Part shown: positions 21,994 to 32,895 of the stretch, piece after piece
Layout: each line of letters begins with the position of its first letter
Position numbering within the stretch: position 1 is the first letter of the stretch
Origin: Daucus carota subsp. sativus
Taxonomy: Eukaryota > Streptophyta > Magnoliopsida > Apiales > Apiaceae
Length of the DNA stretch: 64,000 nucleotides
NCBI RefSeq assembly: GCF_001625215.2
Contig: NC_030386.2
Span: 12,073,741 to 12,137,740, forward strand
Direction: 5' to 3'
Notes under the pieces: generated by a model
Databases searched by the model: none
What the model saw: only the letters and a program-made list of their open reading frames with translations
Told to the model about the DNA's origin: nothing
Program-made: the position numbers and the translations under genes

Positions 21994-24900
21994 CTAGCCA
22001 AAGTTAATCCCTTGAGCCAGTGGCAACTCCTGTCCATAATTGATAGTACTGCCGGAAAAACAAGACGTAATTCAACAAGTCAGCAGACATCAAATATATT
22101 TCATATTCCACTACTAATTCCAAGGAGCCAATTGAGTTACCAAGTCGAACGCCTCATGTACTGTTTCCATGAATCACTTCCAGCTTCACGTCCTCCCCCT
22201 GTAGCCTTTTCACCACCAAAAGCACCACCGATTTCAGCACCATTTGTTGGTATGTTTACGTTGACAATTCCACAGTCACTTCCACGAGGCCTGCATCAGA
22301 TTAGAACATCTTAGCACTTGGTACTTGGTAGTGGTGACCTGACATACTTCTTAACTTCAAGCCACATTTTGTGCAGGAACATAATTATAAAGCAGTTCTA
22401 CTTATGAGGCAGAAATGTGAGATATGTTTTTACAGTGCCGGATATCATTTGTAAGTTTCTGTCCCAGCTCATATCTTGTGAGATTACATGGTAGAAAAGA
22501 CTGTGATGCTGATCATAAACAAAACAGAACAGGAAAGAGATTGACATTTTAACTAAATGATATACAATATACTCACCCAAGCCATTTGAATATAATTTCA
22601 GGTTTGTTGGTGAATATTGAACTACTCAGCCCCTGTGGTACTGAGTTGTTTATCTCAATAGCTTCACTTAGAGTCTGTTCGATGAGGCATTTCAAAGAAA
22701 GAGAAAAAGATGATTTAGCCAACTTGTCATGAAGATACCAAATGTGCACATATATAATACATTTAGGAAATACCTTAAACTTCATAACATATAGGACAGG
22801 GCCAAATAATTCTTCCTTTACAACATCAGCATCTGAGGATATCTCCACTATTGTAGGTTGCACGAAGTTCCCTTCAGACTCTATAACTGAACCACCAGTG
22901 AGAATCTTCCCTCCCTGCAAATTTATACGTTTGAAGCTTAACCTTAGGAAGACAAGTTCAAGAAGCAAGCAGCAGCAAAACAGGTACAAACTGTTTGGCA
23001 TGACTATTTAGATGTCTTAAAAAATGCTTCAGACGAGTCCAGAGTAACTTCTGAGCTTTACATAATACAAATTCTATGAACAATGGTGAACAATGTAATA
23101 AGCTGGTACAATTTTAGTTGGCAAGTCGCAAGAACAAAATACTTCAAGAACTTTACTAGAAACTTGTTTATGGGTGTTAAGAAACAATCTGATATCAATC
23201 CCATAAGAAGCACACATACATATACATGTGTGTGTGTGTGTGTGGACACACACACACACACATTGATTCAAGTGAGAACAATTGTTCAGCAATATTTCAC
23301 ATGTCCACACACACACACATTGATTCTAGTGAGAACAATTGTTCAGCAATATTTCACATTTTCAATGGTTTGTATTGGAGTAGTACCTATATTTGTACAC
23401 ACACACACACACACACACACACACTGATTCAGGTGAAAACAATTTATACGTGGAAATAGTAAGAACAATTGTTCTGCATATATTTCACATTTTGAATGTT
23501 GTCTTGTTTAGCAACAGAACAATAGTGTTCTTGGTGTTCTCACACTAAAACGTGTTCTCCATAGAGCGTGACCCTATGGGATATATTATAAGAAACTCTT
23601 GCGCATTAATTTAAGATATAATTGCAAATTAATAATGGTCTAGAATGTAAAAGACAAACTTTAGAGTAAAAGTCACGTGCCTGTGACTTGATGATATCGA
23701 TTCCCTTCTTGAAACTTTCCCTCGAAGTAGTAGTATGCAGTGGCCCGAGCAATGTCCCTTTTTCTAAAGGATCACCAATTTTAACTTGTTTGTACACTTC
23801 CAGTAGTTGTTCGAGAAAACTCTGATATATACTTTCGTGAAGAATCTACATTCCAATTGATGAAAAAAAATCATAATTACATACTGGTAAATTCTATTTT
23901 TAATTAATCCTCTGACATCTATGTGATTGTTTCCACATTCATGTAGCAATAATGTGAAATCACAAATATAAAATTCAGGAAAGAATATGAGAGTAAAACT
24001 TTATTTGATAAAGTGTACCAATCTACGGCATGTTGTGCAGCGCTGACCAGCTGTACCAACAGCAGCAAACAGAACAGAACGTACAGCAAGTTTGATATCG
24101 GCATCATCCATGACTATGATGGCATTATTGCCACTTAATTCAAGCAGGCATTTGCCATACCTCTGATTCACTGTTTGTTGAACCATTAGACCCACCTACA
24201 ATTGAACATGTGGGATGATATAAATCTCTATAAAACTAATACTTCAGACATTTTCCGTAAAGTACGATCTCTTCTAAAGGCATAAATACAAGACATATAT
24301 CAGTAACACGTTGCCTGTTTTGACAGGATATTACTCCCAAATACCACTGCCAAGGGCCACAGACCTAGTACAAATAGGCTAATTGTTCTATTGGGACAAA
24401 CTTAAATCAAGATATTTAATATGTGCCTACAAGAAAGGACAACAAGAAGGGAGAAAATCAGAGATGAATTCTTATTGACAAGTGCTATTAACTACAAGGA
24501 GAAAAATACATGCTGGTGGAAATAAAGGAGCCAAAAGAGACATAAAAGCTATACAGAACTCAAACGTGAAGGACATAACTCCCTCCATTAGTAGGAAAAG
24601 AACTGAAAACGAATTATTTGAGAGGAAAATAAGTAGAAATTTGATTAATTGAAAACTTGATAATTGTTCATGTATTAAAAGCAATAATGATAGTGAAACC
24701 CTTTCTTTTCCGAGGCGATGTTTGAGATGACTCAAACCTGAGCCCAAACTATTGTTGATGGTGAAACAGTTCAAAAAGACTTAAGAGTTGAACTCATATA
24801 TCAAAAATTGCTTACACCATTACACAAAACTATAACAAGTCGAAATATAATATTAGATCAGAAAACACAAAAAAAATTATTTTAAGATATCATATAAATA

Positions 24901-27871
24901 TATAATCATGTATCCCATAATAAGAGAACCAAATATAATGCGGGAAATAGTGTATACCTTTGAACTCCCTGTGAATGAAACCAGAGGTATGCGTGTGTCT
25001 TTTGATATAGCTTGACCAATCTCAGCACCACCGCAAAAAACTGTAAAAATTGCAGTTGGTAGATTATTCTTCTCCAGAACCTCTGCAACTAGCTTGGTCA
25101 TAGCAATAGTGATCAATGGTGTCGTGGGAGCACCTTTCCTGCAGACGCAATGAAGTGAATATCCTTAGTAGCCAGCTCATTATTTAATGAACAAGAACAC
25201 ATTATATTCTCCAGTAGATATGAGTAGAAATATTCATATCTACTTCGAAGGTAGTTGTAGGCGTAGTTCACTTGAAAGTATTCATTGTCTTCAAGATTGT
25301 CATATACCTGGTATAAAACTTACAGATACCAGTAGCATCCAATCTATAGGAATTGATGAGCAATCAAATAATGACAACTGCTAACTATCAGAATCATACA
25401 AATACACATTTACTAAGCACAGATGCAATATGGTAATATATTGGAAAAACCGATAAAGTATTCCTAAGGTTCAATAAAACTGAAATTAAAAGAAAAAACA
25501 CCATATCTGTTCTGATAATGACACAAGGGAAAATTACACATCTTGCCACTTGTATAGATGAACAACTATTTTAAGCAACATCCACACATGTTTTTACTGC
25601 ACTAGACAAATCCATAGCTGGAGGGTAATGTATAGTTACACATGCACAGTCCATTTGGGATAACCAAAATTATTTGTTGCAGCAGCAGAGACTTGAGGTG
25701 ATGGACTTACCACACAACACAATTGCCACAGACTAGTGCAAGGCATGCATTCCATCCTGAAGAACCAAATTATAGAACCAGTCATGAAAAGGAAACATAT
25801 ACAAATATTAACCTCCTTAAAAACTAATGTGTTAATGTGTTATAATACAGCATTTATGACAAAGTACATTCAGTAATTTGTTACAAAATTCAGGGAAAAA
25901 TAACTCCGTGGCTTCCAATGTGAAACAGAAAACAAACAAAGAAGCTTCTTGGTTTAATTAGATTCACACTGTAAACTATAGTAAAGTGCTTACCAAGAAC
26001 AGCACAAGGGAAGTTGAATGCTGTAATTACACCAACTATTCCAAGGGGATTCCACATCTGGCACCGAATAATGTTAGAAAACCAACCATAAAGAATGGCC
26101 AAAAGCATTTTATTTTCATAGTTCAAAGCAAAAGGTTCTGCGCACCTCTAGCATCATATGGTTTGGACCTGTCAACAAAATAACCATACTTGTAAGGTGA
26201 AGCTTGAGAAAAGAAGTTAAGACTAGAGAAGAGATATTGGATTTCATCTTTTTAATTGGCAGGGGTATTTAACTATGCCAATATACTTCGATTCAGTAAC
26301 AAATATATATGACGTCTAGTCGTCTAGGGGGTGGGGGAGAATAATTGCTTCTCAGTTCAAATAACATTTCACTCTGGCTTAATGATTAAAACTGTACAGT
26401 GCAAAGAATAACATGTATAATCACACAATTATATATTACATTTTTAACAATATAAACAGAATAGCCAAGTGACTTACGTTCTGATGGAATAATTGATCCA
26501 TTTAATTGTCGGCTCAAACCCACAGCAAAGTCACACATATCAATGACTTCCTGCAGTATGGCTCTTATTTTGTTATGAATGTTAATGGAAGCAGTGGCCA
26601 ATTAAATGATCAAAATATTAAGAAAATTAAGAATTGCATTGAAGCAGGTTAACCTACTTGAACCTCCCCTATTCCCTCGGGAAGAATCTTTCCCATCTCA
26701 AGTGATACAAGTCGACCAAGTTGCTGAAGCTTGCCTCTCAATGCGTCGCCAATCTGCCTAACAATCTCACCTCTTTTTGGTGCAGGAATCTAAGGGGGAA
26801 ATATAGCATTTCCAGGGAGGGAGACATGATATAAAGTTAAAAGAGGTCCTAAATTAAATCATTTTTATCTATAATACCCAAATAAATAGTTGTACATGTA
26901 GAGGATGTTCAGTTTACAATATATTCCCCTCTTAACATAATGTATTAAAAAACCCTATATGACACATATTGGCAGCGGTAGAATTCATATAATTAACTCT
27001 GTAAATGATTCGTGCAAGTGGTCACTTACTTGCATCCATATCTTTGTCGCTTCAGAGCAAGCTTGCATGCCTTCCTCATAATCCTCAAGAGAACCTTCTG
27101 AAACTTGAGCAATTGTCTGATCCAATAAGCAAAAGATGAACGTTTATAATCTTAAAATTCAGTCTAATTTGATAGCCATATGTTTAAATTCACATTTAGT
27201 CTAATTCGGTAGTCACACAATACAAGTTCCTCTGTTTCATACACCTAAATGCTACTATGCTATCAAATGGATCCAAATCAGAGCTGACTTTTAGTTTCGT
27301 AAATTAGACACAATATATTAACGTGAGACCTAGTCACTCTCTCAAAGAACTCCAAGACGAAGTTTCCCAGCCATTAAAGTTTTGTAATTGAACTTGGCTG
27401 ACAAAATAACCAGTATTACAATCTTACACAACTGAAACATTCGAGGTCTGACTACTCAATTCCGATTCCTTTTCTACTTTAACCGCAACAACTCCCTCCA
27501 TTCTAATATAGTTCTGAAGCAAATTGATGATCAGTATTTGAAAACAAAAATTGCAATCAATCAATCAACTACTCCGCCCTACTAAACAAATGATTTTTAA
27601 CAAGACCCCATAAACTGATCTTGACTAATTTGACTAAGAGCCAGTGAAGTTTAGGACGGACCCTGATCTCTATCAAGTTAAAAATCAAGCAGATTAATAA
27701 ATTAAAGCATGAAACAGAGGATGAGCAAGTAAGAACCTGATTGGTAGAAGGATTAAGAGAGGAAACAAGAGGGCCATTTCCTTTCCAGACACCATTAACA
27801 AAGCAACCAGGATTGCGAGCCTCAATCCCTATCTCACCCAGAAACTCATACTCTTTCTTAGCAAACCCCAT
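21994..27871 (-). CDS. ALDH7B4: Aldehyde dehydrogenase family 7 (antiquitin, ALDH7B), 14 coding exons
   Basis: Exons in transcript order (high to low): 27871-27737, 27116-27030, 26789-26658, 26550-26478, 26168-26146, 26057-25994, 25756-25711, 25138-24958, 24195-24019, 23845-23681, 22914-22774, 22674-22577, 22290-22141, 22048-21994. They join in frame to exactly 508 residues plus stop, the length recalled for Arabidopsis ALDH7B4. The enzyme oxidises toxic aldehydes (alpha-aminoadipic semialdehyde, lipid-peroxidation products) with NAD+, mainly in the cytosol, and is turgor/stress responsive in plants. Key residues are Asn165 (ITAFNFPCA), FTGSS cofactor loop ~242-246, Glu266 (LELSGN) and catalytic Cys300 (GTAGQRC). 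The exon at 26168-26146 is a 23-nt microexon. The intron after 23681 starts with GC (CAG|GCACGT). A start one codon group upstream would need GTG, so ATG 27871 is chosen. Confidence 0.96.
23228..23495. repeat. CA/GT microsatellite and ~60-bp repeat array in an ALDH7B intron
   Basis: GT and CA dinucleotide runs near 23229-23264, at ~23308-23319 and at 23397-23424 alternate with copies of a module containing GAGAACAATTGTTCAGCAAT (near 23273, 23332 and, diverged, 23461). It lies between the exons ending 23681 and beginning 22914. Confidence 0.8.
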
Positions 27872-27873
27872 TT

Positions 27874-27975
27874 CTGCACACACAACACAAACACACTATT
27901 ACATAACTATGCAAACACAGATACATACATGGAGTTCATTACCAGCACAAGCACACGAGGGGCCGATGAACAAAC
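27874..27975 (-). other. Predicted 5'UTR intron of ALDH7B
   Basis: Minus-strand donor TTAAG|GTTTGT and acceptor TGTGTGCAG|AA bracket 102 bp, ending 2 nt before the ATG at 27871. Confidence 0.5.
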
Positions 27976-28021
27976 CTTAACAACAATTGTAATAGTACTT
28001 TTTTGTGTGCAAGTGAAAGTG

Positions 28022-28031
28022 CTTATATAGA
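28022..28031 (-). promoter_or_regulatory. ALDH7B TATA box
   Basis: CTATATAAGC on the minus strand lies ~150 bp upstream of the ATG and ~50 bp upstream of the predicted 5'UTR intron, placing transcription start near 27995. Confidence 0.55.
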
Positions 28032-28039
28032 GTTAAGTT

Positions 28040-29863
28040 TGGTAATAAATCGGTACTATGTTTTATTATTTATTAATTTCTGTATTTTAATTCCTTACTT
28101 TTTCTTTTTTCTAGTACGATCAAAATTGCAGAGACGTGCTAGAAGAGAAGTGAGAAAGTGAGTTGTTCGAGTGACAGCTATATTGTCTTCTACCGGTGAC
28201 TCAATAATTTAGATGATTTGCTAAATTTGGAGATATGGATCAACCAAATTTATGTATGCACATTTATTTTAATACTAAAAAAGTTTCTGTCATGTATACA
28301 TATAATTTAATTTATGTATACACATTTTGTAACAATATATCAAAAAAATTATTTTTTCTTCAAATGTGTTACAACTTTTTATTTTGCAAAGTTCGATAAT
28401 TATATGGATAATTTTAGTTAGGAAATTTCTAAATTCACAGCTTTTTTTTCATTTTCAGAGTAAAGAAAGATTGAAAAGACAAAACTGACACCCTTGATGC
28501 ACATTAATAACCTTAGGAAAGAATTAATACGAGGATAATTTTGTATTTTCATACACTTTAGTTCTGGAAATAAGAAAAAAGTTATGAAAATAATATTTCC
28601 TTTTTTAGTTATTTTGAACTAATTGCCGAATAGTTAGTTAATTGCTTATTAGAAATTACACACCGTATAAAAGTATATGAATTTTATATATGAAAAAAAT
28701 AAAAACAAATTATTTTAAAATAAGTATCGTTGAACGATGATAAAATGAATGGTAAAGATTATAAACTTCAATACTCTAACAAAAATGTGGATTATATATA
28801 CTTGATCAAGAATTATACAAATAAATTTTTTATATGTCTACAAAAGATGACCCCAGTACTCTGGCATGTGAAACGATAAGATAGATATTCAACTTTGAAA
28901 ATATTAAAAGTACTATATTTAGCTATATAATTATAAAATTGTTTTATAATTATAATATTGTTATATATATATATAATAAGAAAAATATTTCAGGATAAAG
29001 AGAATATAAATTATGATTTAGGTAAAAGGTTAGTCGTAATTCCATTAGATATTCAGAGGGAACAAATATGAAGAAGGCCGTGAGGCCCGTGACATGTGAC
29101 GACAGCCGGACTGGCATGGGCTCCCATCTGCTTTGAGTACAGATCCAGTTGTTTACTTGTAAATTATACGTGATGTTGGGATTGTGGGATAATGCAGATG
29201 ATCATTATACTTTGATAATATAATTTACATGATCTTGTGCATGATAAAAGGGAAGGATAATGTTAATTTAAGGTTGTAACATTATTTTCTACGCCTATAT
29301 CTTAATATATTTAGTATATATAGATTATAGTCATAGCGCCTATAGGTATGAAATATACGTAAATCTTATATTTATTATTAATAGAAAATATATTTATACA
29401 AATTTTCAAGTTTCAGCTCTAATGATACCACAATATTTGTAAGATAGAAAGAGTAATTTAACAAAACACAAAGATAGGGTGAAAGCTCTGAATATCACTT
29501 TGTGTGTTGTCCAAAATACCAGATGATCGGATAAAATTGTCGATCTGGTTTACATGGTGGAAATTGGAATATTAGTTTATAATTTTATATGCGCATGACT
29601 TAAACAGAGCCAGAACTGATATTCAGGGGGCACAGTACGTGTTGCATGGTTCATGGGTCATTCCGGTACGATGATTCGCGAATCTGGTTCGCGGTTCGAT
29701 ATCTTATCTCTTTTAATGATTTTTTACTTATCGATGATTTTCATGATTAAAATATTTTACTCGAAAATAAAGAAGTAAGTTAATCAGAAAATAAATTTTA
29801 AGATTATTTAACAAATGGTAGGAACATTACATACGTATTTATAAGAGGATCTAAATCTATTTT
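28040..29863. other. ALDH7B promoter side and AT-rich intergenic DNA
   Basis: No coding frame, tRNA or complete transposon was recognised. It includes an (AT)n tract near 28963-28976 and one GC-richer patch at 29075-29150 of unknown origin. Confidence 0.4.
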
Positions 29864-30207
29864 GGGGTGTTTGGAAATTAGAGGTTTGGGGTAAAATTAG
29901 AGGTTTTGGGTGTTTTAGAGGTTTAACCATTTCAATCCGCTAATGTTAGTATTTGGTAGTTAGCGGATTGAAGCAGAGGTTTGGGCTCAAAAAGCTAATT
30001 TTCAAAAAGCTAGTTTGAGGAGTTTTTTGGGTTAGCGGTTTGGGTATGTGTCACAAAAAACTCACCAAACAGCTATTTACCAAACAGTTTTACAAGAAAC
30101 CGTTAATTCAATCCGCTAGTCAAAACATCTATTTAAATCAGCTAGTCAAAACATCTAATTCAATCCGCTAACAGCTAACCGCTAACCGCTAATTCCCAAA
30201 CAGGGCC
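29864..30207. mobile_element. Tourist-like (PIF/Harbinger) MITE
   Basis: Left GGGGTGTTTGGAAATTAG and inverted right GGCCCTGTTTGGGAATTAG resemble Tourist ends. TTT flanks both sides. The interior is built of repeated CAATCCGCTA and AGTCAAAACATCTA words. Confidence 0.65.
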
Positions 30208-30415
30208 TTTGTTAAAAGACATGTCTAGTGTGTCAGTTTCGTTCATTTGTATCATCTTCTCAACTCTTTTTTTTCTTATTTCTTTTACTAAAGTATGTTT
30301 GTAAAAACAATTTCAATTAAGATAGTGTCAAGTTATTTTTCTTTCTCATATCGCTTTAAGTTAAAGGTGGATCGCCAAAATCAGCAAACTTGAACGTGAT
30401 CCCTGGTGATCCAGG

Positions 30416-30667
30416 TAGGGGTGGCAATTTCAGGTAACGGGTCGTGAGCGTGTCAGCAATTGGGTCGATTTCGGGTCAACCTAAAATCACTTAAAATTAA
30501 ATAAAACTGAAAATTGAAGTTATTAGAAACGAGATTCTAATTTAGGGTCATTTCGGGTCCATTTCGTGTCAATCGAGTGATTTTCGGGTCACTTTCGGGT
30601 TTTGTCTCAATAAATTGGGTTGCGGGTTCAAGTCGGGTTCGGGTCGTGTCTGATATTGCCGCCCCTA
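30416..30667 (+). mobile_element. hAT-type MITE, copy 3 of 3, with 8-bp TSD
   Basis: The element begins TAGGGGTGGCAATTTCAGG and ends GATATTGCCGCCCCTA. It is flanked by GATCCAGG (30408-30415) and GATCCTGG (30668-30675), 7 of 8 identical. This is the best-preserved copy of the family also seen at 18028 and 19530. Confidence 0.85.
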
Positions 30668-30675
30668 GATCCTGG

Positions 30676-31385
30676 TCGAAGGGAAATCGTGTTCCGGAAC
30701 ATTCAGATTGATGCTTTTTATCTAGAGTGCAAGAGCATTTCTTAAGATTATACAAGCTGTAAAAATATGATACATGCACATTTTAATATATCAGAAGAGT
30801 AATGTAATTATGTGCAAAATTTTTTGAAAACAAGTAAGTGACCATCACAATTCACAAAAACAAATATAAAATTTTCAACAGCAATACATCATTCGTTTTT
30901 CTTCCAGAAAAATGAACTAATGTGCGGCGCTTAACCATCACAAATCCTAACATCAAGCGGAACCCCCACATTATGTTCATCAAATAATCGTTCATCAAAT
31001 TATGTACCACTCAATTGTTCAAAGTTCAAACTGTAATTCTTGAGAATTCCGGAACCCCGAATTAACAATCTTTTTATATAAAATCACAGCAGATACAAAA
31101 AGATCAAAAATTAACAATTTATCCAAGAATCAATCAGAATATCATACCTCGAAATTTGGAAAGCAAGTCCCTTTCTATGATTCTTATAATTCAGTGGGGC
31201 TAAAAAAATTATATTGACAAAAATAATTCAGTGGGGGTTAAAACAAATATACACTGTTTTTTCGAGTTCAGGGAACTCTATCATCCCGTGGCCTCCTCTG
31301 GTTCCGCCACTGGACTTAAATGCGCAAGTTTATTTACGCATCTGGCAGATGCATGGTTAATGAAAAATATCTATTTTCAAAATAT
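30676..31385. other. AT-rich intergenic DNA
   Basis: No gene or complete element was recognised. Confidence 0.4.
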
Positions 31386-31583
31386 TTTTTGTCCCTCTAT
31401 TTTCATGTCCATTTACACTTTCAAACAAATTTAATGATAGTTTTTCAAATCTATCCCCATAATTTCTATTTTCAAGATTTGACTTATTTAAAATTTAGTT
31501 GAATTCACGTTTTCAAAACATAAATTAGGGGTATACCACCATTTTCAAGACATTAATTAAAGATATTGAAGGAAAAAGTTTAT
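31386..31583. mobile_element. Left half of a CTCCGTC-type MITE split by the Athila insertion
   Basis: TGTCCCTCTATTTTCATGTCCA near 31390 resembles the inverse of GGACAGGTAAAGGAGACGGAGG at ~42168-42189. The two halves meet at the Athila TTTAT duplication. Similarity is imperfect, so the pairing is tentative. Confidence 0.35.
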
Positions 31584-32880
31584 TGATGTGTTATTTTATA
31601 ACTAACCGCAAGCGCACGGTGTCTGTTGTAGTGCAGACTAGCAAATGCGGGTCGTATCCTCAAGGAGACAGATGCTATCAATTTTTATTCAGCTATATTT
31701 AATTGTTTCCAGATCAAAACGATTTTAAAAGAAATATTTTAACTAACTAATATAACTACATTAACACTAACTAATAAGACACGAAAATAAGATATTAAAA
31801 GTCCAGGGCAATCAGGTCCACCATGCTTACACAATGACCGGCTCTAAGCTAAAGCAATTAAAGTGGTCAAATAACAAGAGTATGTTAATCTCTCTCAAGC
31901 ATTAACACTCTCGAAACATGCTCACACAAATAATCACTTTTAGTAATTCGATTAATCGGGTAATTAAAGCGAAGTTAATCTCTCTCGAGTATTAACACTC
32001 TCAGAAATCCAATGATGCTCTCGCACTCAAATTCAATTCTGCTAATCGTATGTGTGCCTCTAGTAGTATATCTCTCGGTAATACTCCTATTCGCAAAGAA
32101 TCAATTCATGATATCGGCCGATTACACAAATCAATATTAAAACATATCAATCAGAATTACCACAACAAATCAAATCATTGTAAAATCATGCCAATATCAT
32201 AGTGCAAACATGGCTTCCCCCTTAAGCCCTAGAACACACTACTCAATACTAATTAAACAAGCAAAACAACTAAGACAATCAAAAGACATAATAAAGCTAA
32301 CAAGAAAAGAGAAGAAACTAAAGAAGAAAACCTTTAAGCTTTAAAGTTGTCGCATCCATAAAAGCCATAGTTTCTCCATAAGTCTCTAACCCTAATTCTA
32401 ATCTAATATTGTACAATGATAAAAACTAATCCTATCTCTAATAATATATATCTTTTGATATTTAAAACTAATATACAAATAAAACTCCAAAACCAGATAG
32501 GATTTAGTCTCAAAATTCGTAGCTTTCTGTTCTGTCCAGTTTTCGGGCTTTTCCAGTTGGACTTTTCTTTCTGGGCCAATTCTAAATTAAAGAAAATTCC
32601 AAGAGCTTCGCGTGGGCTGTAAGATCGTCCAAATCCGACATCCGGAACTCAAGATATGGGCCAAACAGTGCAGAAATCGGGTAGAACCCAATAAATCCGA
32701 ATTTTAATAGAAATTAGCTCCAAAATAGCTAATTTATCTCCAAATCCTTCTCAACTTGGAATTCTTTATTCCCTACAATAAAACACGAAAATATATTAAA
32801 TAAATATCCAAATCAGTGCAAAATATAATTAAATATGAGTATAAAATCATATAGAATATATATAAAAATATATTCTATCA
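31584..32880 (-). repeat. 3' LTR of the Athila element
   Basis: This 1297-bp copy lies downstream of pol in element orientation. No difference from the other LTR was found by eye at an offset of 9243 bp. Confidence 0.95.
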
Positions 32881-32895
32881 AATATCCCCACACTA
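32881..32895 (-). other. Polypurine tract
   Basis: Minus-strand TAGTGTGGGGATATT directly abuts the 3' LTR and is the likely plus-strand primer. A related AGTGTGGGGATGG lies internally at about 34208-34220. Confidence 0.7.

Noticed and set aside
21792..22037. 81-codon frame at the ALDH7B 3' end as a separate gene
   Set aside because: It overlaps the last ALDH7B coding exon in another frame and reads across the predicted 3'UTR intron.
23058..23459. Open frames rich in Thr/His or Cys/Val in the ALDH7B intron
   Set aside because: They come from translation of CA/GT microsatellite DNA.
23228..23495. Alternating repeats and spacers as a CRISPR-like array
   Set aside because: This is eukaryotic DNA, units are degenerate and contain simple CA runs, and the array lies inside an intron.
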